Origin: Akebia trifoliata
Taxonomy: Eukaryota > Streptophyta > Magnoliopsida > Ranunculales > Lardizabalaceae
NCBI GenBank assembly: GCA_017979445.1
Contig: CM030717.1
Span: forward strand, 11,117,639-11,181,638
Direction: 5' to 3'
Length of the DNA stretch: 64,000 bases
Shown: piece by piece, positions 49,867-60,943 of the stretch
Layout: the number at the start of each line of letters is the position of its first letter
Numbering within the stretch: position 1 is the stretch's first letter
The notes under the pieces: model-generated
The model's input: the letters and a program-made list of their open reading frames with translations, nothing else
The model's database searches: none
What the model was told of the DNA's origin: nothing
Position numbers and translations under genes: made by a program

Positions 49867-49978
49867 ATGGGATCCGGATGGGACAATACGAATCTTAAGA
49901 TTTTCTTTTGTTTCATGAGTTTCGGCGTAGGAGTCCAAGAAAGCCTCAGTTTGTTGAAGCAAAGTTATCCTATCTTAG
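49867..49978 (+). pseudogene. NPF copy 3, first exon only
   Basis: An open exon of 37 codons plus one base, ending at a GT donor in the same phase as exon 1 of copy 2. It reads FMSFGVGVQESLSLLKQS where copy 2 reads YLSFGVGACEGFSLLKRS. Upstream sequence also matches the copy 2 promoter region, and about 50,210-50,334 matches copy 2 intron 1. A copia element then interrupts the intron. No further NPF exon was found to the end of the window (14 kb), so the copy is probably a fragment, unless the remaining exons lie beyond 64 kb. As in copy 2, the ExxER motif of helix 1 is incomplete. Confidence 0.8.
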
Positions 49979-50339
49979 GTAATTTCGATGAAACCCTCTA
50001 ATTATGATCTCATGTTTAATTAGATAATTAATGACTTGGATTCATTGTTGATATTTGTGTTATTTTTGTTCTGTAGTTTAATTCCTCACCATAATCATAA
50101 GGATCGATAGAGATGTATTATACAGCAGAATTTAGTTTTTTTACTTAAATGAATTAATATGCCTTCTTAGATTATAAAATTAAAAAAAAGTCAAGTTTAA
50201 TTTATAAATAAAATAAACAAAGATTATTGAAGGTATTGAATTTTAGATCATAAATTATTGTATAGTAATCATTGTTGAAAAGGATTTTCTTTGAGAGGTT
50301 AAAGTCGATGAATTAGAGAAGGTATTTCTATCTTGAGTG

Positions 50340-50552
50340 AGACAGAAAGTGAATTGGAAATCTCTGTTCTCAATAATGAGAAACAAGAGAGAACTACCAT
50401 TATATATATATAGCTAAACAAGTTACAATAACAGCTGTAGCCTAACAACTCTAACAGTTAAAATAACAGACTCTCACATGACTTTGTTACACAACTCATG
50501 ATCTGTTACAACTGCCTTAACTGTAGTTGGTATTGGACAAGTCTGGCTATCA
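50340..50552 (-). repeat. 3' LTR of the copia element
   Basis: 213 bp; on the minus strand it begins TGATAGCCAGAC. It contains a TA microsatellite one unit shorter than in the other LTR. The purine tract lies just upstream on the minus strand at about 50,553-50,563. Confidence 0.93.
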
Positions 50553-53500
50553 TCCCCCCTCAAGCGAAAGGGTCGAGGGACAATGCACATTTGAGATCTT
50601 AAACGCAGAAACCTTGAGCTTGTAAGATGCTTAGTTAATAAATCAGCAAGTTGATCTTCACTTGGAACAAATTGCAGTTGAACTTTGTTTTGTAGAACCT
50701 GATCCCTGATGAAATAAAGATCAATCTCAATGTGTTTTGTTCTTGCATGAAACACTGAATTTTTGGCCATATAGCATGCACTGATGTTATCATACCAGAG
50801 AATGGGTATTTGATAAAGTGGAATACACAACTCCTTCAACAAAGCTTGTGTCCACACAATTTCTGCAGTGGCAATGGCAAGACCTCTGTACTCTGATTTA
50901 GCACTGCTTCTTGATACAACCTTCTGTTTTGAGGCTGACCAAGACACCAGATTATTGCCAAGATAGACTAAGTAACCACTCGAACTTCGGCGATCATCTG
51001 GTTGTGTACCCCAATCTGCATCGGTGAAAGCTTCAATCAAAAGTTCACTAGAAGACTGTAACAAAAGTCCATCAGTCATTGTCCCTCTAAGATAACGTAA
51101 GATTCGTTTTATGGAGAGCCAGTGAGCCAAAGTTGGTTGTTGCATAAATTGACAAGCTTTGTTGACAGCAAAAGCTATGTCTGGACGTGTTATGGTGACA
51201 TATTGTAAAGCTCCTACAACACTTCTATACAGAGTCATATCTTTCATAAGTTCACCATCAAACTTAGACAAATGCTTCCCTATAGCCCCTGGAGTTTTTG
51301 CTGGCTTGCTATACATGTCTGTCTTATGGAGAAGATCAGAAATATATTTTGTTTGACTCAAGTGCATAGATCCTTCATTATAGGAGACTTCTATTCCCAG
51401 AAAATAAGAGAGATTACCCAAGTCCCGTAAGGCAAAGACAGAATTTAGTTTTGCTATCAAAGTATGAATCATTGTGGGTGAATTTCCTGTGACTATAATA
51501 TCATCCACATACACTAAAACTACCAAAGTGGAGACCTTATCAAAGTAAAGAAACATGGAGCTGTCTGTCCTTGATGAAGTAAAGCCCCATTGGAGAAGAG
51601 CGGAGCTGAATCTTGTGAACCAAGCCCTTGGGGCTTGTTTAAGACCATACAAAGCCTTCTTTAATCTGCAAACCTTATCTGGAAATTGAGAGTCAGAAAA
51701 CCTAGGTGGTTGTGCCATAAAAACTTGCTCTTCGAGCTCTCCATTTAAAAAGGCATTATAAACATCAAGTTGCCGTATTAGTGAGTATTATTCGGATTGT
51801 TGTACCTTTAACCACAGGACTGAATGTTTCAAAATAATCGAGGCCATGAGTTTGAGTAAATCCCTTAGCTACGAGTCGAGCTTTGTGTCTTTCTATACTT
51901 CCATCTGGTCTGTATTTGAGTTTATATACCCATTTGCAGCCAATAAGATTTGTCCCGAATGGTTGATCAACAAGCTCCCAGGTATTGTTGTTGTGCAAAG
52001 CAGCCAACTCAATCTTCATTGCTTCTATCCAATTGGGGTCTTTGAGAGCTTGCTTTAGAGTCGTTGGTTCTACTGTTTTAGTTGCTGCAAGATCAAAAAT
52101 TTTCTTCTGTTTAGTAATTCCATGCATAGCCCTGGTAGTCATTCTTTGTGTTGGAACAACAGAGATGCCCGGAATTGGAGCTGCAGAATTAGGAGAAGCA
52201 ATAGACCTAGGAGAGGCAACAGTAGATGGTAATGGTTCAGCAATGGGAAGGTGAAGAGAGGGTGAAGACTCAAGAATAGTAGGCTGAGGAGAAGGTGGAG
52301 GAGTGACGATTCGTTGATTTTTATCAGATGGGAGTGAAATAAGAGCAGGAGGAAAAGACTCTCTATCAGTATTTTCTGGTGATATTGGTGTGTTTTTCGG
52401 AGCCAGAGGATACACAGATTCATCAAAGATAACATGAGGAGTAACATAAACTCGGCCAGACATATTATCAAGACATAAGAATCCTTTTTGAGTAGAACTA
52501 TAGCCAAGAAATATGCATTTTACTGACCTATATTGTAGCTTATGATTGTTATATGGTCTAATGAAAGGATAACATAAACAACCAAAAACACGAAAAGCCT
52601 TATAATCAGGTTGCTTGTGAAAAAGTATAGAGTAAGGATTATCAAACTTTAACACTTTGCTTGGCATTCTGTTGATAAGAAACACTGCTGTTTGGAAGGC
52701 ATACTGTCAAAACTTCATTGGCATAGAAGCATAAGCCAACAAAGCTAATCCAGTCTCAACAACATGTCTATGCTTCCGTTCGACTCGACCATTTTGTGAT
52801 GATGTATAGGGACAAGTAAACCTGTGAATAATGCCATCAGATTTCAGAAAAGAGAGAAAAGACTTAAACTCCCCTCCATTATCAGATTGTAGACACTTGA
52901 TCTTGGTTTCGAACTGTCTCTCAACCTGCAATTTGTATTGCTTAAAAACAGGTAGAGCTTGATCTTTAGACTGTAGTGGGAAAAACCACGTGAATCTAGA
53001 ATAATCGTCAACAAACAAGATGAAATATTTTGCACCAAGAGTAGATATGATAGGAGCAGGACCCCAAATGTCCGTATAGATCAGTTCTAATGGTTTTGAT
53101 GCACGAGAGGAAGAAAGAGATAAAGACAATCTATGACTCTTGGCTAATTGACATGAAGAACAAATTGAATGTGTATTATTGGAAGCTGAAATGCTACAAG
53201 TATGTAAAATCCTGGTTACAATATCAGAACTAGCATGGCCTAATCTACAATGCCATAGCTCAGTTTTATTTGTGAAAGAACTAGAATCAGAAACGTTGCT
53301 GTGATGATTATTCTTAGTACTGACAAAGGCTCTCTTCGTGCCTGCAACAGGAAACCTGTATAGTCCATTCTCAAGCTTGCCTTGAGCAAGAACCTTCTTC
53401 GTATATTGATCCTTCACAAAGAAAGAATTAGAGTGAAATTCTATTAAAGCATTGTTATCCGAACAAAACTTAGCCACACTAATCAAGTTTGCTGAGATGA

Positions 53501-54722
53501 AAGGCACATGAAAAACTTTCTTGAGCTGGAAAGAATGTGTACTAGAGACAAGATCTGATGAGCCAAGATTAGAGATGGAAAGTTGCTTACCATTCCCAAG
53601 AGTCACACGATCACTTCCTGTGTAGGCTTTATCATTGTTGAGATTGGCTGGGTTTGGAGTCAAGTGATGACTGGCACCTGAATCAAGGAACCAGTTCTCA
53701 TCTGCAGCTGCATTTGACGAAGCAATCATAGCAGGCATTGTTCCTGTATTTCCTGGAGAGTGGGAGTTGTCATTCTGACCTCCTTGGAAAGAAATATCAA
53801 ACCGGTGATAACAAACATGGACAGTATGTCCAAATTTGCCACAAAATTGGCATTGAGGTTTATCATTAGAACTGAAGGTTCCTCTTCCACCTTGTGCAGT
53901 TCTACCTCCACGACCACGACTTCTATTGTAATATCCCTGTCCATTGTGACCTTGTGCAGTTCCTTGACTACGGCTACCATAGCTTTTTCTTCCACCACCT
54001 CTATTGTTAGAGGATGAAGCAAAATTAGCAGACATGTTTGAGCCATTCTCAATTGAGTTTTGTTGCTCAAGACGATGTTCAAAGGATAACAACATGCTGT
54101 GGACAGCTTCAAGAGAAATTCGATCATCTCTTGTATTTATTACAGTGACTACTGCATTATAATCAGCACCAAGCCCGCCTAGAAGATTTAATATCTGATC
54201 TTGCTCAGATACAGGTTCTCCAATGGCAGCAAGATTATCTGAAGCTCCTTTGACTTTCATGATGTAGTCAATCATGTTCTGAGATCCTTTCTTGGAATTC
54301 TGCAATTCTAAGCGAAGTTGCATGATTCGAGCTCTTGAAGAAGAAGAGAAAATTCTCTCCAAAGCAACCCAGGCAGAGTGTGAGGTGGTATGGCCAATGA
54401 TCTGAGCCATAATTCCTGGGGTGAGAGAAGAGTAAATCCAACTCAAAATAGTGCGATCTTGTCTTCTCCATGTGATGAAAGCAGGATTAATCTCTCCAGA
54501 ATCTAACTCCTGTGCTGGACAAACAGAGGTTCCTTCTATGAAATCTTCGAATCCATTGGCAAAGATAACATTGTCAATTTGAGATCTCCATAGGATGTAG
54601 TTGGATCGATCAAGCTTCACAGGTAAAGAATGGTTGAACATCTGTTGAGTAGGAACAGATGCCATTGAACCAGATCCAATCGAACCAGAAGTAGAAGAAG
54701 ATTGAGAGCTGGCGGAAGTCAT
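50474..54722 (-). pseudogene. copia gag-pol with two lesions
   Basis: Starts at 54,722. Gag spans about residues 1-330, with zinc knuckle CQFCGKFGHTVHVC; protease motif LDSGASHH; GAG-pre-integrase WHCRLGHASS; integrase with DIWGP and SDNGGEF. A TGA at 52,707-52,709 replaces a Trp codon soon after the RKHRH motif. The frame continues from 52,685 into RT (KWVYKLKY, GLDYFETFSPVV). It breaks near 51,770, where about 20 or more bases are missing, with a shift just before the first RT Asp (QLDVYNAFLNG). The rest, to 50,474, has YGLKQAPRAW, VYVDDIIVTG, RNase H (TDADWG, KSEYRG) and KHIEIDLYFIRD. Everything but the two lesions is open, consistent with a recent copy mobilised by enzymes in trans. Confidence 0.93.
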
Positions 54723-54778
54723 GATTGGATCGAAGGAAAAAATGGAGAGAAAGAAATCCTAACCTTGCTCTGATACCA

Positions 54779-54993
54779 AGACAGAAAGTGAATTGGAAAT
54801 CTCTGTTCTCAATAATGAGAAACAAGAGAGAACTACCATTATATATATATATAGCTAAACAAGTTACAATAACAGCTGTAGCCTAACAACTCTAACAGTT
54901 AAAATAACAGACTCTCACATGACTTTGTTACACAGCTCATGATCTGTTACAACTGCCTTAACTGTAGCTGGTATTGGACAAGTCTGGCTATCA
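54779..54993 (-). repeat. 5' LTR of the copia element
   Basis: 215 bp, almost identical to the LTR at 50,340-50,552. The primer-binding site, complementary to initiator tRNA-Met, lies at about 54,767-54,778, directly adjoining. Confidence 0.93.
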
Positions 54994-54998
54994 GAGTG

Positions 54999-57284
54999 AA
55001 CCACATAAAATTTTTGCAATTAAAACCCACGTTAAGTAAGTTAAAAAATTTTAAAATGGTAAAGTCTTTGGGTTTGGGAAAGAAAAGTTAAAAAGCTTTA
55101 AGATGGTGAGCTTTGAGGAGAATAACCAAGGATTTTTAGGAGAAAATTAAGGTTTATAAGTGAAAATTTTAAGCCGATTCAGTACATTTTTAGATAGACT
55201 TGTTTGAGTTTTCGAGTAGACTTGTTTAAATTTCTAGGGAGACAAACCAGTTCCAACAATTTTATAGGGAAGACGCCCAGAAATCCTATCCAGTCAACTT
55301 AGCCAAGTTTCGAGTTGACTCGATGTGTTTTACAACGAGTGTTATTTTGATCACAGACCAACACCAGATTGACATACAGGCCATATGACGTAAAAAATAA
55401 AGAGAAAATTTCTCTCTCCTGCCCGTGAATTTTAACTTTAAGATTTCAAATTTTAAAATGAGTGATTTATTGGGCAGATTTATCTGTTATAATTTTATTA
55501 CAAAAACTCCCCTACTCTATCAAGTTTGTTACTAGCACAAACCTTAATTTATGAATCAAGCTACCATGCCTTATTTAGTAAGATTTCAAATCTTACTAAG
55601 GATCATTAGGCCCACATAGACAATCAAATTAGCAATCCAACAACACAAACTTTTAGATTGCATGTAAAAATTCAGATTCCAAAGAAAAAATTAAAATAAA
55701 AAAATCTTTTTGATCTTGGTAGTAGATGTTGAAAATGAATGGATATGGAACTCCCAAATTGAAAATTTAAATCCAACGATAAAAATTATTATTATTATTA
55801 TTTTCAAATTTTTGTTTCTATGTTCTTAGAATTTTATCCTTTATAAACTCGTATGCCAGAACATGTTTTTGAATGCCACAAATTAATGTGGTTATAAGAA
55901 TCCACTCCAAGGTATGTTAAGTAATAAATTAATTTCAAAAATTTAGAAATTTATGATGTGGATCCCGCTCTAAGGTTTTCTCCATAACAAACTTGATAAA
56001 GTGAGGTTTGGTGGGTAATGAACTTCAAAGTAAGGCTCCCTTTGAGTTGTTAGAATTCCAAGGGAGTTTTTATAATAAAAATGCAATAGTGAGGTCTACC
56101 GAGTAAATTTCTCTTCTTAACAAAGTCATGGGGCTCACATATCATATTGGAAATGGAATACCATAGCTTTTTAGATTTCATTTAAAAAAAAAAAAAAAAA
56201 ACTCATGATTAAAAAGAAAATAATTAAAAAACAAAGTTTTTCAAGTTTGATCTAAGATATTGAAAATAGATGCTTACCAAGTATCCAAATTTAAAATTAA
56301 GGTTTAACGGAGAGAAATAACTTTTTTTTATTTTTTATTTTAAAATTTATAGATTTTCATCCTCTGTAACATTGTGGTATTGGATTATGTTTTTGAATTC
56401 CAAAAGATCATCTAATCAAGAAATTGCATTCTTTTCACTGTGAGTAGGAGAGATTTTTTCTCTTATTACTTACGTGTCATACGTCAAACTCGTGTTGGGT
56501 TTTGAGCAAAATATCACTCGTTTTACAACTATAATACCAATATTAAGAGAGAAAATTTCTCTCTCCTGCCATGATGGAAAATGGAAATTTCATGATCGGA
56601 TCACCCCTGTAGCATTCAAAGACATGATCTGATGCCATGAGGTTGTAAAGGACAAAATTCTACGAACTTTTAAAAAAAATGAAAAAAAAACTTTAATTTC
56701 CAACAACGAATTTTAATTTTAACATTGTTTTTTAATATGAATTTTTTCATAAAATTTACCAGACTATAATATTAGCTTGACAATATGATAATCCATGTAG
56801 TCTCAATAACCCATTTTTAGACTTTAAATCTCAAAATTGAAATTTGTTGGCAGAGGTCGTGAAAGTAGGATTGCTGATGTCATTTGCACCACATGTCAAA
56901 CGGTGGCTGTTAGCAAATTTGCTCACAGTACTCTATGCCCAAAAACTCATTCTTCTACAATCACGATTCATGTAAAAGGATAAAAATACCAATTAAAAAT
57001 AAAAATGATTGAAACTAAGAAAAAGTCCGGGTGCCAATAAAAGCTCTCTCGATATTTAGCTGAATTTCCAATATTATTAATTTTTTAAAATATTATATGA
57101 GTCTAATCATAATTTATAAATAATTACTAAAATATTTAGAACCATAATTGTGGTGTGCAAAATAATTTAAGAAATTGGAGGGTAATAAGTAAAAGTTTGG
57201 GTGCCAATAGCAGCGCACTTTCTTATCCTCCACTCCTTATTTCTTGACCCACTTTCCCGTTTCTCTATGTTCTCACCTTCCTCT
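54999..57284. other. Intergenic with repeats of the 'aatcttactaag' family
   Basis: Continuation of the copy 3 intron or flank, without recognised coding sequence. About 55,560-55,920, 56,100-56,450 and 56,570-56,850 are degenerate copies of a repeat containing 'gatttcaaatcttactaagg' and 'gaatgccacaa'. An ATT microsatellite is near 55,786-55,802. About 57,010-57,215 resembles foldback family G. NPF exons 2-4 were looked for and not seen. Confidence 0.5.
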
Positions 57285-57460
57285 CACTATGTGAAAAAAG
57301 CCCATATTTGACGGTCTTGGCCCATCAAATTTTGAAAAATTTGACGGACCCTCCCGTCAAATATTCTTTTGTAGAATTTTTTTTTTGGCGGCCCTGGACT
57401 ATCAAATTATTGGAGAATGGATTTAAAAAAAAAACAAAAAAAAAAAATCCATAGAATATG
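57285..57460 (+). mobile_element. Second CACTA end
   Basis: CACTATGTGAAAAAAGCCC at 57,285 is followed by 'atttgacggtc', 'tttgacggacc' and 'cccgtcaaat' motifs, the same family as the element at 19,611. A matching right end was not found in the remaining window, so the element is either truncated or runs past the Tat element. Confidence 0.75.
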
Positions 57461-59073
57461 ACCATCGAATTTGGAGGTTTAACAAACAATAGTTCGGTTC
57501 TCTAATTCACCAATCACAATGAACGAAATAGTAATAAAAAAATCGAAAAAATAAAAAACAAAACAAAAATCATAAAACAAGTTCCAAATTAAATTAAACA
57601 ACTCAAAATTCATTTTATATATTGAAATTTCATTACTAAACAAGCTCTAATTAAAGCAATTGGGCACTTACATATGACATTGAGTCAAATATTGCTTAGA
57701 AATAAAACACAATTAAAACACAATATTGCCTTTGATCTCTTCTAGCTCTCTCTGCTCTATCGTATCCTCTTACCATGTCTAATCATTTCTTGAACTTTAG
57801 CTACAAACTCAGGTAAAGAAAAAGACCTTCGCCATGCCAAATTTCATGGACCCGAATAAGAAGGTTATTAAAGATAAAATCACAAATACAATAACTCACG
57901 GGTCTCGACAATGTATTTCCTTGAAAGATAGTGGAGCAGTTGTTTCTCCAAAATATCAACATGGACTGCCTATACAACCAAAGGCAAGTCTTAACATAGA
58001 AATAGAAGATTGCTTGAACCAATGTTTATATGTAGAATTTTACCTAAGAAGAAAGATCATCAGTTACTATAATATGAACAAACTGCATATAAAGGAAAGC
58101 AAGTGAAAAATAAGTTAGAAAATTAGAATATCAATCTGAATACTTAGTTGCCTAATTATAAAGGAGAAAACTTGATGTGTTGGTCATAAATACTTAGTCA
58201 CTTGTTATGACCAACCAAATGTAGCCAAGTGGTTCACAGTTTTGGGCCAATTCTTACCCATATCTCGACTTGATACTTGATAGTGACCCCAACCATGTCT
58301 CCATCATCGTTAGTCACAGACCTGAAGAGCCATTCAAATAGCTAGAATGAGAGCAAAACAAAAAGTAGCTGAGAGGGAAATTGGTGGAAGATGGATGACA
58401 ACTTGTCGAGTTAATGCAAGGAGATGACCTTTAAATATGCGTTATTGATTGTTGTTCTATTTCATGGTGGACCTGAAAACCCATTCCAATAGCTAGAATG
58501 CCTGAGGTGAAAACAAGAGGAATTCATCAACTATAGTAAAATGGGTGGGTGGGGCGGTGGTCTTTCCTGTCCATATAGGCAATAAAGACTTCATTTCTGT
58601 TACACAATCACCATATGATCAATCTGACACGTATTCTTGTGAATGCCGTCCTCACATAGCATCAGAGAGTAATCTGAAGGTGATGAAATATCGAGGAATC
58701 TATGTATTTGAGCCAGTAACAAAGAGGAATCACTATAAACTTAGGTCTATCATTTCCTTGGTGTAAAATGTTTAATGAGTTCAAATGTGTATTTTTTGAG
58801 GATTTTGTTTTAAGACAGATCCTTATGTGTTTTGGTTCCGGATAATCTTGTAATCTCGTTCTCCCTATGTAGGTGTCCTCGATCTCCTTTTCCTTAATGG
58901 AATTATAATTATCAAAAAACAGCACCTCTATAAACTGGGTAAATATATTACCCAAAACTTTACTTAGTTTGAAGAATAAAAATCAGCTGAACTTAATTCC
59001 TATAGATTCAAACATATAATATATAACTCGAAGAAAAAAGTACAAAAATAAACAAAAGCAAGCAGATTCAAAC
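57461..59073. other. Probable interior of the second CACTA, no recognised gene
   Basis: Small frames at 57,834-58,106 and 58,545-58,766 (plus) were not recognised. The second reads VFPVHIGNKDFISVTQ at its start and looks like real protein composition, but no family came to mind. If the MUB exon at 59,074 belongs to an intact gene, its later exons should lie here; none was seen. Confidence 0.4.
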
Positions 59074-59206
59074 CTTGAGGCCACTCAGTTGCTAGCCTTT
59101 CCTTCAGTGTTGCAACAGTAGTTGATGGGGCATAGCTACCATGACTGATATCCGTACCATCATAGATACGGAATTTAAGTTCGATACTCTCCCGTCTATC
59201 TTCCAT
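59074..59206 (-). pseudogene. Isolated first coding exon of a MUB-type protein
   Basis: Minus strand, starting ATG at 59,206 (MEDRRESIELKFRIYDGTDIS), then YAPSTTVATLKERL and TEWPQ, ending at a donor (caag|gtttga). This is the N-terminal third of a membrane-anchored ubiquitin-fold protein, a prenylated plasma-membrane protein with a ubiquitin-like fold. Upstream there is a 5' leader with a possible intron acceptor (tttag near 59,278). The remaining ubiquitin-fold exons and the C-terminal CaaX box were not found in the 1.6 kb downstream. It lies between a CACTA end and a gypsy LTR, so a captured fragment is likely; a real gene with distant exons is less likely because a CACTA end lies only 1.8 kb away. 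Confidence 0.75.
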
Positions 59207-59628
59207 TATATCTATTATTCTCAATCACCGAGATTTCAGATCCTTCCAAAACCACAAGAAGACTCTCCCTGTCGCCTAAAGAAACATCAACAAATCTCAA
59301 ATTAAATTCTTGAAAATTTTCGTTTGCCAAAATCTAGAAATTAATTTCCCAAATTTATACCTTTTCACACATTTGGACATCAAATCCTTACTAAAACCTA
59401 TAATCCGATAATGAATCTGCCATCTCCAAGACTCCTAAAACCAGAGCTTCAATCTAAAGAGAATCAAAACGAAAACAAAACAATCAAACAAGAATTTTGA
59501 AATTCTTTCTGATTCAAAGTAACTACGAAAGTTAGATCTGAGAGAATCTTTCCTATTTTTAATTTCTTTGTAAATTACATCGATCAAATACAACTCCATA
59601 AAAGCCAATTAATTGCGGAAAGGGAAAG
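59207..59628. other. Leader region of the MUB fragment
   Basis: Non-coding; probably the 5' UTR and UTR intron of the MUB gene, cut at 59,628 by the gypsy LTR. Confidence 0.5.
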
Positions 59629-60102
59629 TGTGGGGGGAAATTCTTGAGCACGGACACGTGGCTCGATCAGGGGCCAAGATTAATGATTTGAGGTCGTGGC
59701 TCGGTCTATTTATCCCGACGAAGCTCGAAACTGTGCCATCAGCTCGTAGGTCGGTATGACAGGTCTGACAGATAAGCCTGCAATGCCAGTTCTAACCACC
59801 CACGTCATGTCAGACCAAACCTGACTTTCTCAGAAGCGATAGGGCAGTTGCAACAACTCCTGCAGCTGACATGTCAGGGAGTAGGCTAACTACCCCAAGT
59901 CACCTCAAGGGGGGGCATAGAAAACGATCAGGTTGAACGCCTATATAAGGGAGAAAACTACAAGTAAAAAAGGTTCGAATTCTTCTTCTCTGAGCACATT
60001 ACACTGATCAATTTGGCTAACTTGATCGTCGGAGTGGGCTGTTTTGCAGGTCCCCCCGAGCTTAAAGAGAAGGAAAGTGTAGAGCCATTTCGTGCATCTA
60101 CA
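59629..60102 (+). repeat. 5' LTR of a Tat-type gypsy element
   Basis: About 474 bp from TGTGGGGGGAAA to TCTACA, followed at 60,107 by TGGCGCCGTCCGTGGGA, the primer-binding site typical of plant Tat/Ogre-type gypsy elements. A TATA-like 'ctatataagg' lies at 59,941-59,950 and a G-run 'aagggggggca' near 59,907. The 3' LTR is beyond the window, so the left boundary is inferred from the TG start. Confidence 0.8.
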
Positions 60103-60148
60103 ATTTGGCGCCGTCCGTGGGAAACTTACAAGGAGAAAAACGACCAAT

Positions 60149-60943
60149 ATGGGAAGAGCTAGAGGCGAAAATCGTGGAGAGCCATCAAATCCACTACCAG
60201 CAGACTCGCCCCCAAATGCGCCGGATCCAATGCTAGCAATGTACAACTTACTCACAGAGATGAGGGATGAAATGCGCAGGGGGTTGGAGAAACAAAATGA
60301 TGAGATAGTGAAAATTAGAAAGGAAAACGAAGAGCTCAGGCAAAGGTTAGGCGAGCGTGCGGAGACCGAGGAAGGCCCAGGGGCAGAACAGAGCAGTGAC
60401 CATCCTGTTCGAACGGCAAGAACGGAGGTAGATTGGACTGAAGATTCAGCAGCAGTAAAAACGCAGCAGGGAAGCTCCGAAGTTAAAGAAACCATGACGA
60501 GGAAGGAAGTGGAGGAGATGCTCAAAAGGAGGGATGAGGAATTCGCGCGAGGAAAGGATCCCGCGCAAAAGGTACGGAACGCAATTCGGGAGCTCAAAGG
60601 GACACCATTCTCGCAGGCGATAATGAAGTCCGAACCACCCAGGTCGTTCCACATGCCAAAGTTTGAAACTTACGACGGGACGCGAGATCCTATGGACCAT
60701 ATACTGCACTACAGAAGTCAAATGGTGCTGTACCAAAATGATGATCCGTTGCTCTGCAAGCTGTTTCCGTCAACCTTGAGGCTCGGGGCCATGACGTGGT
60801 TCCAGGCCTTACCAGCTGGGTCCATTACGAACTTTTCCGAGCTGGAAGAAGCGTTCGTTGGGCAGTTCGTGCACCTGCGAAGGAAGAAGGTCGGAGTTAA
60901 CACTCTATTTAACCTTCGACAGGAGCCCGGGGAGTTGGTCTAA
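60149..60943 (+). CDS. Truncated gag of the Tat-type element
   Basis: Encodes the capsid-type structural protein of a gypsy retrotransposon. The ATG at 60,149 lies 30 bp past the primer site; an in-frame ATG at 60,092 would lie in the LTR. The N-terminus is Pro/Glu-rich, with a Glu/Lys-rich coiled stretch (EKQNDEIVKIRKENEELRQR). The Retrotrans_gag domain follows: FHMPKFETYDGTRDPMDHI, RLGAMTWFQALPAGSI, NFSELEEAFVGQF and FNLRQEP. After QEPGE the frame enters the tandem array and stops at once (LV*). About 265 residues remain; the C-terminal capsid part, zinc knuckle and pol are missing. The reading frame itself carries no internal stop. Confidence 0.88.
   Translation: MGRARGENRGEPSNPLPADSPPNAPDPMLAMYNLLTEMRDEMRRGLEKQNDEIVKIRKENEELRQRLGERAETEEGPGAEQSSDHPVRTARTEVDWTEDSAAVKTQQGSSEVKETMTRKEVEEMLKRRDEEFARGKDPAQKVRNAIRELKGTPFSQAIMKSEPPRSFHMPKFETYDGTRDPMDHILHYRSQMVLYQNDDPLLCKLFPSTLRLGAMTWFQALPAGSITNFSELEEAFVGQFVHLRRKKVGVNTLFNLRQEPGELV

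Larger units (their letters stand above)
50340..54993 (-). mobile_element. Ty1/copia retrotransposon, complete and young
   Basis: This 4,654-bp element lies on the minus strand and is flanked by GAGTG at 50,335-50,339 and 54,994-54,998, a perfect 5-bp target duplication. LTRs are 50,340-50,552 (213 bp) and 54,779-54,993 (215 bp). By eye they differ by two substitutions and one TA dinucleotide. The primer-binding site TGGTATCAGAGC abuts the right LTR and a purine tract (GAGGGGGGA) abuts the left. The coding region has the copia order gag, protease, integrase, RT, RNase H. It inserted in intron 1 of NPF copy 3. Two lesions disable it, so it cannot make its own polyprotein. Confidence 0.96.

Noticed and set aside
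51159..52254. Plus-strand frames inside the copia element
   Set aside because: They lie antisense to RT and integrase sequence and have no recognisable motifs.
55000..58000. Exons 2-4 of NPF copy 3
   Set aside because: I looked for the GLGLL, FIPSW, FLDKA and TFFLDQGN regions in all frames here and saw none.
59941..60903. Minus-strand frames opposite gag (237, 96 and 61 codons)
   Set aside because: They mirror the gag codons and show no family features; gag itself has clear domain motifs.
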